A stretch of DNA of 64,000 nucleotides from Arcobacter sp. F155 (lineage in GTDB: Bacteria; Campylobacterota; Campylobacteria; Campylobacterales; Arcobacteraceae), in contig NZ_PDJU01000006.1 of the NCBI RefSeq assembly GCF_004116455.1, positions 62,001-126,000 of the forward strand, given 5' to 3'. Below are positions 56,115-64,000 of the stretch, one piece after another. The notes under the pieces are model-generated. The model saw only the letters and a list, made by a program, of their open reading frames with translations, searched no databases and was not told the origin of the DNA. Both the position numbers and the translations under genes were made by a program. The first letter of the stretch is position 1. Every line of letters starts with the position of its first letter.

Positions 56115-56999
56115 TTATTTTGCTTTTCCCTTAGCAAATAATTCATCCATTTTCTTTTCATACTCATGGTAACCTAACATATCGTATAGTTCCATTCTTG
56201 TTTGCATAGTATCAAGAACACCTTCTTGAGTACCTTTGTCTTTTAATTCTTGGTATACATTTAATGCAGCTTTGTTCATTGCTCTAAATGCTGATAATGG
56301 GTAAAGTACCATATCAATTCCAACAGAAGCTAATTCTTCAGTTGTGAACATTGGAGTTGCACCAAATTCAGTAATGTTTGCTAATACTGGAACATCAATT
56401 TGATCGCAGAACTCTTTATACTCTTTTAAAGTATGAATTGCTTCAGCAAAAATAGCATCTGCACCAGCTTCAACGTAAGCTTTTGCTCTAGCAACTGCTG
56501 CATCTTGACCTTCTGATTGGTGTGCATCAGTTCTAGCAATAATATAGAACTCTGGGTCTAATTGCATTTTAGCATCTACTGCTGCTCTAATTCTGTCACA
56601 CATTTCTTCAGTTGTAACTAACTCTTTGTTTGGTCTGTGACCACATCTTTTAGCTGCAACTTGATCTTCGATATGCATACCAGCTGCACCAGATCTAATG
56701 AATTCTTTAACAGTTCTTGCAACATTAAATGCATGTCCCCAACCTGTATCAGCATCTACGATTACTGGAGTATCACAAATAGAAGTAATTCTTCTAATAT
56801 CAATACATACATCCTCAATCATAGTCATACCTAAATCAGGTAATCCGTAAGAAGCGTTTGCAATACCACCACCAGAAAGGTAGATAGCTTTGTGTCCAAC
56901 TTTTGTAGCTTGTAATGCTTGGTAAGCATTAATTGTTCCTACAATTTGTAAAGGACTTTCTTCTTTTAAAGCCTCTCTAAATTTTTTTCCTGCGCTCAT
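56115..56999 (-). CDS. prpB: 2-methylisocitrate lyase PrpB
   Basis: A 294-residue isocitrate lyase-superfamily enzyme that cleaves methylisocitrate to pyruvate and succinate. It has [51 protein letters not shown] (KRCGH, catalytic Cys) and [12 protein letters not shown]. First gene of the operon, divergent from the HTH regulator at 57177. Confidence 0.95.
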   Translation of the reverse strand: MSAGKKFREALKEESPLQIVGTINAYQALQATKVGHKAIYLSGGGIANASYGLPDLGMTMIEDVCIDIRRITSICDTPVIVDADTGWGHAFNVARTVKEFIRSGAAGMHIEDQVAAKRCGHRPNKELVTTEEMCDRIRAAVDAKMQLDPEFYIIARTDAHQSEGQDAAVARAKAYVEAGADAIFAEAIHTLKEYKEFCDQIDVPVLANITEFGATPMFTTEELASVGIDMVLYPLSAFRAMNKAALNVYQELKDKGTQEGVLDTMQTRMELYDMLGYHEYEKKMDELFAKGKAK

Positions 57000-57029
57000 G
57001 TTAATCCTTCATAAAATTAATTGACTTTC

Positions 57030-57147
57030 ATTATACATGAGATTTATATTTAGGTAATGTATATTTTTTGTTTTGGAAACGGCAATTTTTTTTATGAAAA
57101 TTTAAATATGTACAATATTTGTTCTTATGTATTGTTTTGGTACAATA
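57030..57147. promoter_or_regulatory. Divergent prpB / regulator promoter region
   Basis: Minus-strand extended -10 TGTATAAT (hexamer 57035-57030) for prpB. Plus-strand TACAAT -10 candidate at 57141-57146 for the regulator. TGTACAATA (57109-57117) and the pair TATTGT (57130-57135) / ACAATA (57142-57147) form repeated half-sites of TACAATA type, likely operators for the divergent regulator. Confidence 0.5.
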
Positions 57148-57176
57148 ATGCTTAAATATAAGTTTAAGGTTTGAGA

Positions 57177-58154
57177 ATGATGTATAAAAACGGCATTGAG
57201 AAGTTTATAGAAATTTTTAAAAGGTCTAATCTAAGTATATCTAAATTTGCTTCATTGATTCAAAAAGATAGAAGAACAGTTACTTCTTGGATTGATAATA
57301 TTTCTGATATAGAGCCAAATGAAGATGTAAAACAAAAAATATGTACAATATTTAGATATCCAGATTTTATTTGGGAAGAGGGATGTACAGGTGATGAGTT
57401 TGTTAAGTCAATTACTCAGATTCCCCAAAAAGAAGTAAGAATTATAGATGAAGACTATTATGGAAGATTAAAATACATAATGGATATTGAAAAAAATAGA
57501 AGATTTGTAATTCAAGCACAATTCCCTGGACCTATGTATAGAGATACAGCAGTAAAGAAAGTATATAGAACAAAAACTTCAACAGAAATAGAAGAGTTAA
57601 AACAAGCAAGAATAGAACAAATGCTTAGATATGATTATGATACTACAGAGTGGTACTCTATTAAATCAGTATTATCTTTCTGTTTTGCTAACTTTGGTAA
57701 CTTTTATACAAAAGAAGAAAAAATCAAAATTTTAGAACTTATATATGAACTATTTAACAATAACTATAATAAAAAGCTTTTCTTGTTTGATTCATTTTCA
57801 AGAAAAATCTATGGAATGGAAACAACATATATCTCTATAAATGTCAAGCAAAAGATTCTTTTCTTTAAATCACCTATTGAGTCAGTATTTATAGAAATTA
57901 GAAATAAAAACTTAGTGGAAAGAATGCACAAATACTATTCTTCTCCTGTTGAAGCGCCATCTCATGTAAACTTTTTAGAGTCAATTAATATTATCAATAT
58001 TTTAAAAGATGCAGTAAGATATAACAATAGTATTTTACAAGCTTATGAAACAATCAATAGAACAACAGATTATGGAGAGCTTTTCTATAATAACCTTAGT
58101 ATAGATTTACAAAAACAAGTAAGCAAACCAAAACCTGGACAAAAAAGAAACTAA
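57177..58154 (+). CDS. HTH transcriptional regulator divergent from the methylcitrate operon
   Basis: A 325-residue protein. The N-terminal part (about 15-60) is a helix-turn-helix of the lambda-repressor/XRE kind: NLSISKFASLIQKDRRTVTSW. After it is a region of about 260 residues of mixed alpha/beta nature, with VIQAQFPGPMYRD (possible ligand segment) and no recognisable domain. It contains no sigma54 AAA+ domain, so it is not a classical PrpR, nor a GntR type. Position opposite prpB suggests control of propionate use. ATG 57177 has TAAGG 7 bases upstream. It is followed at 9-bp gaps by LysE and TetR genes. Confidence 0.6.
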   Translation: MMYKNGIEKFIEIFKRSNLSISKFASLIQKDRRTVTSWIDNISDIEPNEDVKQKICTIFRYPDFIWEEGCTGDEFVKSITQIPQKEVRIIDEDYYGRLKYIMDIEKNRRFVIQAQFPGPMYRDTAVKKVYRTKTSTEIEELKQARIEQMLRYDYDTTEWYSIKSVLSFCFANFGNFYTKEEKIKILELIYELFNNNYNKKLFLFDSFSRKIYGMETTYISINVKQKILFFKSPIESVFIEIRNKNLVERMHKYYSSPVEAPSHVNFLESINIINILKDAVRYNNSILQAYETINRTTDYGELFYNNLSIDLQKQVSKPKPGQKRN

Positions 58155-58163
58155 AGGTACATT

Positions 58164-58796
58164 ATGGATTTTACATTATATATAAATGAGTTTATGATTT
58201 TAATGACCGCTTTGCTTATTGCATTATTAGCTCCGGGTCCAGATTTTGCAATGGTGTTTAAACAAAGTATTACTTATGGAAGAAGAGCTTCTATTTTCAC
58301 AAGTATTGGAATAGGTCTTGGAAGTTCTATTCATATAATATATTGTATATTAGGAATTGGGCTTATTATTTCAAAGTCAATTATTCTTTTTAATATTATT
58401 AAATATCTAGGTGCAGCATATTTAATCTACCTTGGAATATCAAGTTTGAGGTCAAAAGGTTTCAAAATTGATAATAATAACACAATAGATGATAAAAACA
58501 TAAGTGATTTTAAATCTTTTATGGTAGGATTTTTATGTAATGCATTAAATCCAAAGGCAACACTATTTTTTCTATCAATGTTTACAGTTGTGATAAGTAT
58601 TGATACTCCACTTTTTGTTCAAGCTATTTATGGACTATTTTGTGTATTACTAGCAACACTATATTTTGTAATAACTTCATTGTTTTTAACTAAAGATAGT
58701 GTAAGAAGATTTTTTAATAAATTTGGAGCTTGGTTCGATAGAGCAGTTGGTGCTGTTTTAATATCACTAGGAATAAAAATAGCATTAAGTAAATAA
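58164..58796 (+). CDS. LysE/RhtB-family amino acid exporter
   Basis: A 210-residue membrane protein with about six helices. The family N-terminus LLIALLAPGPDFAMVFKQSITYGRRA, a GIGLGSSIHIIYCILG segment and LCNALNPKATLFFLSMFTV are clear. Likely exports an amino acid or derivative. It lies 9 bp after the HTH regulator and 8 bp before tetR, so one operon is likely. Confidence 0.87.
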   Translation: MDFTLYINEFMILMTALLIALLAPGPDFAMVFKQSITYGRRASIFTSIGIGLGSSIHIIYCILGIGLIISKSIILFNIIKYLGAAYLIYLGISSLRSKGFKIDNNNTIDDKNISDFKSFMVGFLCNALNPKATLFFLSMFTVVISIDTPLFVQAIYGLFCVLLATLYFVITSLFLTKDSVRRFFNKFGAWFDRAVGAVLISLGIKIALSK

Positions 58797-58804
58797 GGAA
58801 AAGT

Positions 58805-59374
58805 ATGAGTAGTAAAGACAGATTATTAAAAGTAACTTTTGATGAGATTTATGAAAATGGATACTATGCGACATCAGTTGATAAAATCCTTAAAAAAGCA
58901 AAAATGAACAAAGGTAGTATGTATCATTTTTTTAAATCTAAAAAAGAGTTAATGTTAGCTGTTATTGATGCTCATATTTTTGAATATATAGATAAAAAGT
59001 ATGGTGCGATTTTAGATACAGAAGGTAACTATATTGATGCAATGTTTGAAGTTTTAAACAATAAAGAGTCATTTAACTTTACTTTTGGATGTAGATTAAA
59101 TACTTTAGTTCAAGAACTTTCTCATCAAGACAAAGATTTCAAGGTGGCTTTAGAGAAAGTATATACTCACTTTGAAGGAATTTTAGAAAAAGTATTTCTA
59201 AAAGCAAAAGCTAACAATGAAATAGAATATGAAGATATCAAAGGTCTAGCAGTGTTTGTAGTTGCGACTATTGAAGGTGCTTTGTCAACTGCAAAGAAGT
59301 CTCAAGATGGAATGCATTTTGAAACTTGTATGAAACAATTGAAGCTTTTTTTTGAGTCAATTAGAAAAAAGTAA
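58805..59374 (+). CDS. TetR/AcrR-family transcriptional regulator
   Basis: A 189-residue repressor type. The HTH (about 10-50) has TFDEIYENGYYATSVDKILKKA and KGSMYHFFKSKKELMLAVI. A ligand domain follows with FGCRLNTLVQELS. The three palindromes at 59403-59491 directly after the gene are the obvious operator candidates; none is visible before lysE or in the 9-bp gaps. Third gene of the regulator-lysE-tetR set. Confidence 0.9.
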   Translation: MSSKDRLLKVTFDEIYENGYYATSVDKILKKAKMNKGSMYHFFKSKKELMLAVIDAHIFEYIDKKYGAILDTEGNYIDAMFEVLNNKESFNFTFGCRLNTLVQELSHQDKDFKVALEKVYTHFEGILEKVFLKAKANNEIEYEDIKGLAVFVVATIEGALSTAKKSQDGMHFETCMKQLKLFFESIRKK

Positions 59375-59402
59375 TTTTCATTAGATTAAGTGATAAAAAC
59401 TC

Positions 59403-59491
59403 TTGACTATATAGTCAAACTTTGGTATAATTTTTTTGACTAAGTAGTCATGTCCCTTTTTTTTGTGTCCATGACTTGACTATCTGGTCAA
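59403..59491. promoter_or_regulatory. Triple TetR-type operator over a strong promoter
   Basis: Three copies of a 16-bp palindrome: TTGACTATATAGTCAA (59403-59418, perfect), TTGACTAAGTAGTCAT (59436-59451) and TTGACTATCTGGTCAA (59476-59491). A plus-strand promoter is formed by TTGACT (59403-59408, inside operator 1), a 17-bp spacer, and TATAAT (59426-59431), so transcription would start near operator 2. Centre-to-centre distances are 33 and 40 bp. Confidence 0.8.
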
Positions 59492-59625
59492 CCCTTCCCC
59501 CGATTTAGTTCTCATAAATTATTATGGAACTTCAATCTACTCTTTATCCAAACTACAGTTTAGTAGTATGATAATTTGCTTAAAAGCATTAGCCTAATAA
59601 AAAGAACGAAAGTTCTTTTTATTAG
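59438..59625 (+). ncRNA. Possible short untranslated transcript
   Basis: From the TATAAT at 59426 to the terminator ending at 59625 there is no reading frame with a start and ribosome-binding site longer than 15 codons. Internal stems ACTAC/GTAGT (around 59555) and GCTTAAAAGC (59578) suggest folding. It may be a small RNA or the remnant leader of a lost target gene. Seen only by promoter and terminator position. Confidence 0.3.
59594..59625. terminator. Bidirectional terminator with GAAA loop
   Basis: Perfect 14-bp stem CTAATAAAAAGAAC / GTTCTTTTTATTAG around GAAA. It serves the minus-strand autotransporter (stop at 59629) and any plus-strand transcript from the operator region. Confidence 0.85.
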
Positions 59626-59628
59626 AAT

Positions 59629-61755
59629 TTAAAACTCAAAAATAAAATTAGCATGAACAGCATTGTTAGAAAAAGATGAGCCAACACCATTGTGAGATAA
59701 AGTTACATCAAAACTTTTAGAATCAGAATACTCTTTTTGATAAGATAAAGAGATATCATAATTGAATCTTCCATTATCAATCCCTTTAGAAGTAAAAGAA
59801 CCAGCATTAGGAGCATTTACAAAAGAAGCAGAGATAGAGTTGTCATTATCATGTAAGTTATACCCTAGAGATGTTCCAATAGAGAAATAAGAACTATCAT
59901 CAATAGTATATGTAGAGTCTAAACCTATTGATGGAATTAAATCAGTAGAAGAGAACTCTTCCATTTTAAGATTAGCACTAGTTGAACCTGATTCTTTGTA
60001 TGAAGGAGAAGAGAAATGTCTATATAGTAAAGAAACATTTGGTTTTAAACTCCAAGTATTATTTAAAGAAAAACTTCTGTCAAGCTTTAAATATAGTGAA
60101 GCTAATTTAGATGTATATGAAGCATCTATATTTTCTCCTGTAAATATCTTTCTATTTGAATCTGTTCTTTGTAAAGAGTAACTTCCTTGATAAAATAAAG
60201 TATAATCATTTAAAAAAGGATTTGAACCATAAGCTAATAAAGTATAGATATCTAAATCTGAAGATTGAGAAAGACCATTAACATCTACATCTGAATTAGT
60301 ATAAAATAGACCTAAGCCAAAATTGTGATTCTCTTTGTACTCAATGTCACTTCCTATACCAATACCATAAGAATCCACATCAAAACCAGAGATTCCATCT
60401 TTGTTGTCTTGCTTAGATGAAGAAGCAAAAGGTTTAAGCCATAATCGTTTGTTTTTTTCTAAAATCATATCCCCAGAGTTTAATCCAGAAGAGTTTCCTT
60501 GCCTTTGAGAGATAAGTGCTTGAATGTTAGAATTAACAGATGAACCAACTAAAAAAGAAGAAGTTCCAATCTGAGGAAGTAAAGATTCAATAGCATCAGC
60601 AACTGCACTGTCTGTAGGTAAAGCATTTAAGGCACTAAATAGATCATTCATAGAAGAGATATTTCCATTAAGATTGTCAAGTAAAGAGGCTATAGAGGTT
60701 AGATTGGGATTACTATTAGGATTTAAAGAATTAACTGCATTACTAATAGTATAGCCTTCAATAATATTTAGATCAATAGAATCAGCATCAGCAACATACT
60801 CAAAATCTAAAAGTGCAGAGTTGTCTGTGATATTTAAAGTTCCTTGTATGTCCAAAGAAGTAGAAGATGAAACCACATTTGACATAGTGTTTCCTACAAG
60901 AAGTTCTATATCAGAACTTAGTCCTTGGACATTTACTTTTATGCTTGAACCATCTTCAAAAGTTGCAGTTTTTGTTTTAAGTTCAGAGTGCCCCATAACC
61001 CCAGCAGTACCTGCTTGTAAAGAGACTTCTAAAACTCCATTTGATTTATTTATAAAATTTGTTATATAAGCAGGATTTGCACCATTTGCATTGTATGGAA
61101 GGATTATGTTACCACTGTTTGTAAGAAGTTGAGCATTTGCAAAAATATTTCCATCTAATGTTCCTGTGTTGTTTATGTTTCCAGGATGGTTATTTGCTAT
61201 ATAAATAGAGTAGGCATTGTCATCTCTTAGATTATCTTTTTGAGCTATAATAGTTCCAATATTATTTATATTTCCATAGTTTTCATAACTATAAATACCA
61301 TAAGAATCTCCTATTATAGAAGTATTTACCTTTATTGAACCAAAGTTATTTATTGTAGAGGATAGAGTATTGAAAGTACTAAGAATACCATATCCTTCAT
61401 TCATTCCAATAGCATCAATCTCTCCATAGTTAGAAATTGTTGAGCTATTGTCAATTATACTAATTCCAGCTGCCATGCCCGTATTAGAAATTATATCAAT
61501 ATGCCCTCTATTTATTAGTGTATATGGACTATCAAGAAAATTTCTTGATGTACTATCTAAAGAATAGATACCTGCAGTATCGGACGAAACATCACGTTTT
61601 ATATGACCATTTGCTGTAATCTCTGCACTTTCTTGTGAACCATCAAAAATCTGATCAGTAGTTACTGTACCATTGATAATCAAATCAGCACTATATAAAG
61701 TAGAACAAAGCATACTTGCACTTATAAGGGATAATTTTATTTTTTTTCCTAACAT
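59629..61755 (-). CDS. Autotransporter-domain outer membrane protein
   Basis: A 708-residue type Va secreted protein. Signal peptide (about 1-22, ISASMLCSTLYSA), then a passenger of repetitive Asn/Gly-rich beta-helix type (about 25-300, with many NxGxI repeats such as INNFGSIKV and NINNTGTL). A linker and a C-terminal autotransporter barrel (about 440-708) ending in ANFIFEF with terminal Phe follow. I chose ATG 61755 (MLGKKIKL...) because AAGGAAAG is directly upstream. Its promoter mirrors that of the divergent kinase (repeats at 61799-61817), suggesting regulation by the adjacent two-component system. The passenger function is unknown, perhaps adhesion. Confidence 0.87.
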   Translation of the reverse strand: MLGKKIKLSLISASMLCSTLYSADLIINGTVTTDQIFDGSQESAEITANGHIKRDVSSDTAGIYSLDSTSRNFLDSPYTLINRGHIDIISNTGMAAGISIIDNSSTISNYGEIDAIGMNEGYGILSTFNTLSSTINNFGSIKVNTSIIGDSYGIYSYENYGNINNIGTIIAQKDNLRDDNAYSIYIANNHPGNINNTGTLDGNIFANAQLLTNSGNIILPYNANGANPAYITNFINKSNGVLEVSLQAGTAGVMGHSELKTKTATFEDGSSIKVNVQGLSSDIELLVGNTMSNVVSSSTSLDIQGTLNITDNSALLDFEYVADADSIDLNIIEGYTISNAVNSLNPNSNPNLTSIASLLDNLNGNISSMNDLFSALNALPTDSAVADAIESLLPQIGTSSFLVGSSVNSNIQALISQRQGNSSGLNSGDMILEKNKRLWLKPFASSSKQDNKDGISGFDVDSYGIGIGSDIEYKENHNFGLGLFYTNSDVDVNGLSQSSDLDIYTLLAYGSNPFLNDYTLFYQGSYSLQRTDSNRKIFTGENIDASYTSKLASLYLKLDRSFSLNNTWSLKPNVSLLYRHFSSPSYKESGSTSANLKMEEFSSTDLIPSIGLDSTYTIDDSSYFSIGTSLGYNLHDNDNSISASFVNAPNAGSFTSKGIDNGRFNYDISLSYQKEYSDSKSFDVTLSHNGVGSSFSNNAVHANFIFEF

Positions 61756-61783
61756 TTTTCTTTCCTTTTTTTTATATACTTCC

Positions 61784-61878
61784 ATTATAAAATACCCTCG
61801 TTACGTCTTGCGTTATAATGAAAAAAATTTTGAAAAAAAATAGATATAACGCAAAATATAACGATTGTGCTATATAAT
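61784..61878. promoter_or_regulatory. Mirrored direct-repeat promoters between autotransporter and kinase
   Basis: Minus strand: TATAACGCAAGACGTAACG (61817-61799), then 9 bp, then TATAAT (61789-61784). Plus strand: TATAACGCAAAATATAACG (61845-61863), then 9 bp, then TATAAT (61873-61878). Each block is a TATAACG-type direct repeat of 12-bp period in the -35 region. Shared block and spacing on both sides points to one OmpR-type regulator activating both genes. Confidence 0.75.
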
Positions 61879-61897
61879 AAAAAGTGAAAGGTTTATT

Positions 61898-63754
61898 TTG
61901 AGATATGTGATTTTATTTTTATTTTTTTCTATCTATTCTTTTGCTTCTCTTACTATGAGTAAGTACTATCTTAGTGATGAAAACAATCAGCTAACAATAA
62001 ATGAAATAATAAAAAAACAAAATAGTGAATATAAAATATTGACAAATAAAAACTCCTCTTTTGAGTTTACAGATGCAACAATTTGGATAAAAGTAGAAAT
62101 AGATAAAAAAAGTACTTTTACAAAAGAGTATGTTTTAGAGATGCAGAATTTTTATAGAGGTGATATAGAAGTTTTTGATGAAGACGGAAAATTTATACAT
62201 AAGTATAGCTCCTTTTTACCTTTTTCACATATGTCCTATCAGTATCCAAAGATTGCTATTCCTTTAAACCTAGAAGAGGAAAAAACTATTTTATATCTAA
62301 AAGTATCTTCTTTTGTGAAAATGACTGTGCATACAAAACTATGGGAAGAGAAAGCGTTTCAAAAAAATGTTTTAGATAGTACTGTATTTTTAGCTGTCTA
62401 TTTTTCTGGAATGTTTCTTTTGATCTTTTATAATTTTATTTTCTATCTATTTAGTAAAGAGCGAGTATTTTTAATCTATGTTCTATTTACAGGTTCAGTA
62501 TTTTTATCTATGCTTTTTCGTACAGGTATGGGCTTTGCATATATTTGGTCTGATTATCCTGAGCTTAATCAGCTAACAGGACGAGAGTTTTTTTATATGT
62601 TTATGATATTTGGCTTGATTTTTTGTAAGGAGTATTTAGACACAAAGAATAGAACACCAAAGCTGGATAAGGCTTTGATGTTTGCTATTTATCTTGGTGT
62701 GTTTTTTGTGATACTTCATTTTATTTTGTCATATAAAGACTCATTTATTTTTCTTGTTCTTATGAATTTTCTTTCACTTATTTTGATGTTTATAACAGCT
62801 TTTTATCATGCATTTGTTATAAAGAATAAAGAAGCATATTATATATTGTTTGGGTGGAGTTTTTTTATAATTGGTATATCCTTATCTGTTCTTATGTATA
62901 TAGAAGTTTTAGAGATGAATCTATTTACACAGTATACTCCTGAGATAGGAAGCTTTCTAGATATCACACTTTTTTCTATGGCATTAGCAAGTAGTTATAG
63001 AAAAAAACAACTAGCACTAGAAAAGAGTAGAGTAAAACTTGCACAAATCAATAAAAACCTTGAAAAAATCATTGAAGAAAAAAATAAAGACCTAATTGAG
63101 AAAAACAAAAACTTAGAATATGAAGTGGGTCTGAATAGTTTTTTACTAAAAGAATTATCCCATAGAGTAAAAAACAATCTTCAAGTTATCTTGAGCTTTT
63201 TATCATTACAAAGTAAACACTGCAATAAAGAAGAAGTAAAAGTACTTTTAGATGAAAGTAGAAGAAGAGTAAATGCGATATCAACTTTGCATGAGCTATT
63301 AATTGATACACAAGAGTTTAATAGTGTTGATATAGATAGGTATTTAAAAAAATTGCTTGATTATAATAAACTGATTTTTAATGATTTAAATATTGATTTA
63401 AAGATTGATATTGTTAGTGCAAAGTTTCCAATTGAAGGAGCAACTCATTTAGGTTTAATAGTAAATGAACTATTTAGCAACTCTTGTAAACATGCATTTA
63501 AAGGGATTGATAGTCCTAAAATTGAGATTTCTCTACAGGCTATAGATAAGCAGTACACTTTAATAGTCAAAGATAATGGAAGAGGTCTTAGTGAAAATAG
63601 CAAAGAAAATCTAGGAAGTAAAATTATTAAAGCCCTTATTTCACAATTAAATGGTGTATATAGTTTAAAAAGTGATGATGGGTTTGAATATACAATAATT
63701 TTTAGAATAGATGATAAAGGAATAAACAATGAATATCTTGATTCTAGAAGATGA
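61898..63754 (+). CDS. 7TMR-DISM sensor histidine kinase (second paralogue)
   Basis: A 618-residue kinase like that at 5700-7544. Signal peptide MRYVILFLFFSIYSFA, 7TMR-DISM periplasmic domain (about 30-160, with FTDATIWIKVEI), seven membrane helices (about 170-370), a coiled coil, a HisKA_2 box ELSHRVKNNLQVILSFL with the phospho-His, and an ATPase with LIVNELFSNSCKHAF and VKDNGRGL. I chose the TTG at 61898 (GAAAGG 6 bases upstream); the frame is open from a TTG at 61865, but that lies upstream of the -10 (61873-61878). Ends 26 bp inside the regulator gene 63729. Confidence 0.9.
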   Translation: MRYVILFLFFSIYSFASLTMSKYYLSDENNQLTINEIIKKQNSEYKILTNKNSSFEFTDATIWIKVEIDKKSTFTKEYVLEMQNFYRGDIEVFDEDGKFIHKYSSFLPFSHMSYQYPKIAIPLNLEEEKTILYLKVSSFVKMTVHTKLWEEKAFQKNVLDSTVFLAVYFSGMFLLIFYNFIFYLFSKERVFLIYVLFTGSVFLSMLFRTGMGFAYIWSDYPELNQLTGREFFYMFMIFGLIFCKEYLDTKNRTPKLDKALMFAIYLGVFFVILHFILSYKDSFIFLVLMNFLSLILMFITAFYHAFVIKNKEAYYILFGWSFFIIGISLSVLMYIEVLEMNLFTQYTPEIGSFLDITLFSMALASSYRKKQLALEKSRVKLAQINKNLEKIIEEKNKDLIEKNKNLEYEVGLNSFLLKELSHRVKNNLQVILSFLSLQSKHCNKEEVKVLLDESRRRVNAISTLHELLIDTQEFNSVDIDRYLKKLLDYNKLIFNDLNIDLKIDIVSAKFPIEGATHLGLIVNELFSNSCKHAFKGIDSPKIEISLQAIDKQYTLIVKDNGRGLSENSKENLGSKIIKALISQLNGVYSLKSDDGFEYTIIFRIDDKGINNEYLDSRR

Positions 63755-64000
63755 TGCAATTATTGCAATGGATATAGAAACTAGCTTAGAAAGTTTAGAT
63801 AGTCATAGTCTTTATAAAGCAAATAGTATGAAAGAGGCAGTATTAGTTGCACAAAAAACTAAAATAGATATTGTAATCTCGGATATTAAAATAAAAGGTG
63901 AAGCTAATGGAATAGAGGCTTCTTCTTATTTGCAACGCTTACATAAATCACAAGTTATATTTTTAACATCTTATTCTGATGAAAAAACACTTTTAGATGC
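63729..64000 (+). CDS. Response regulator, 3' end outside window
   Basis: The first 90 residues of a receiver domain: MNILILEDDAIIAMDIETSL, with acidic pair EDD (7-9), phospho-acceptor Asp52 in IVISDIKIKGEANGIEA, and VIFLTSYSDEKT at the cut. Overlaps the kinase stop by 26 bp, so it is the cognate partner. By similarity to 5021-5713 a winged-helix output domain is expected but not seen. Best candidate for binding the TATAACG repeats. Confidence 0.88.
   Translation, partial: MNILILEDDAIIAMDIETSLESLDSHSLYKANSMKEAVLVAQKTKIDIVISDIKIKGEANGIEASSYLQRLHKSQVIFLTSYSDEKTLLD

Overview
The window looks like a chromosome segment from a member of the Campylobacterota, most likely the Arcobacter group (Arcobacteraceae). 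This is inferred from the strongly AT-rich sequence, the TATAAT-centred promoters that often lack a clear -35, many TTG starts, the gene order ndk-yceD-rpmF-plsX-fabH, a Cj0069-like gene, and the number of 7TMR-DISM and Cache-type sensor kinases. Nearly all of it is housekeeping or sensory chromosome. I saw no insertion sequence, prophage or CRISPR array.

Layout. 1-2.5 kb: end of the bifunctional NAD(P)HX repair gene, cutA, thiG. 2.6-3.2 kb: tRNA cluster Pro-His-Arg-Leu-fMet. 3.4-7.5 kb, minus strand: a signalling operon of 7TMR-DISM kinase, response regulator, LuxI/FeeM-like N-acyl synthase and a second regulator. 7.7-7.9 kb: tRNA-Gln and a second, identical tRNA-fMet. 8-13.9 kb: OmpA-like lipoprotein, DinB polymerase, YraN, ThiS, chemoreceptor, MidA-like methyltransferase. 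14-22.2 kb: pyruvate kinase, Cache kinase, TolC-like protein, ArgD, cis/trans fatty acid isomerase. 22.3-31.3 kb: pyrB, pabB, Cj0069-like, isochorismatase-like, regulator, hydrolase, pabC-like, LapG-like, azlCD, hemerythrin-GGDEF protein. 31.4-35.7 kb: lipid/ribosomal operon, ndk, ferredoxin, peroxiredoxin. 35.8-40.6 kb: rho, metNIQ, UDG-like. 40.7-46.3 kb: murI, dnaX (with an apparent +1 frameshift), Dsb-like protein, hemC, isochorismatase-like. 46.4-49.6 kb: a LuxP/LuxQ-like AI-2 receptor pair. 49.6-59.4 kb: NnrS, methylcitrate cycle operon prpB-prpC-acnD-prpF, a divergent HTH regulator, LysE exporter, TetR regulator. 59.4-64 kb: an operator array with no gene behind it, an autotransporter, and a second 7TMR-DISM kinase/regulator pair cut by the window end.

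The most interesting biology is signalling. Two paralogous 7TMR-DISM kinase/regulator systems sit near the two ends of the window. Each is associated with heptamer direct repeats of 11-12 bp period that end exactly 9 bp upstream of a -10 hexamer: TGTGACA repeats before the N-acyl synthase and its downstream regulator, and TATAACG-type repeats, mirrored, between the autotransporter and the second kinase. With the LuxPQ-like pair, this suggests at least two chemical-signalling circuits in one chromosomal stretch, one of them (kinase-regulator-LuxI/FeeM-like synthase-regulator) in an arrangement I do not recognise as described. Other leads are a possible programmed +1 frameshift in dnaX, the orphan operator/promoter array after tetR, and an unrecognised HTH regulator divergent from the methylcitrate operon.
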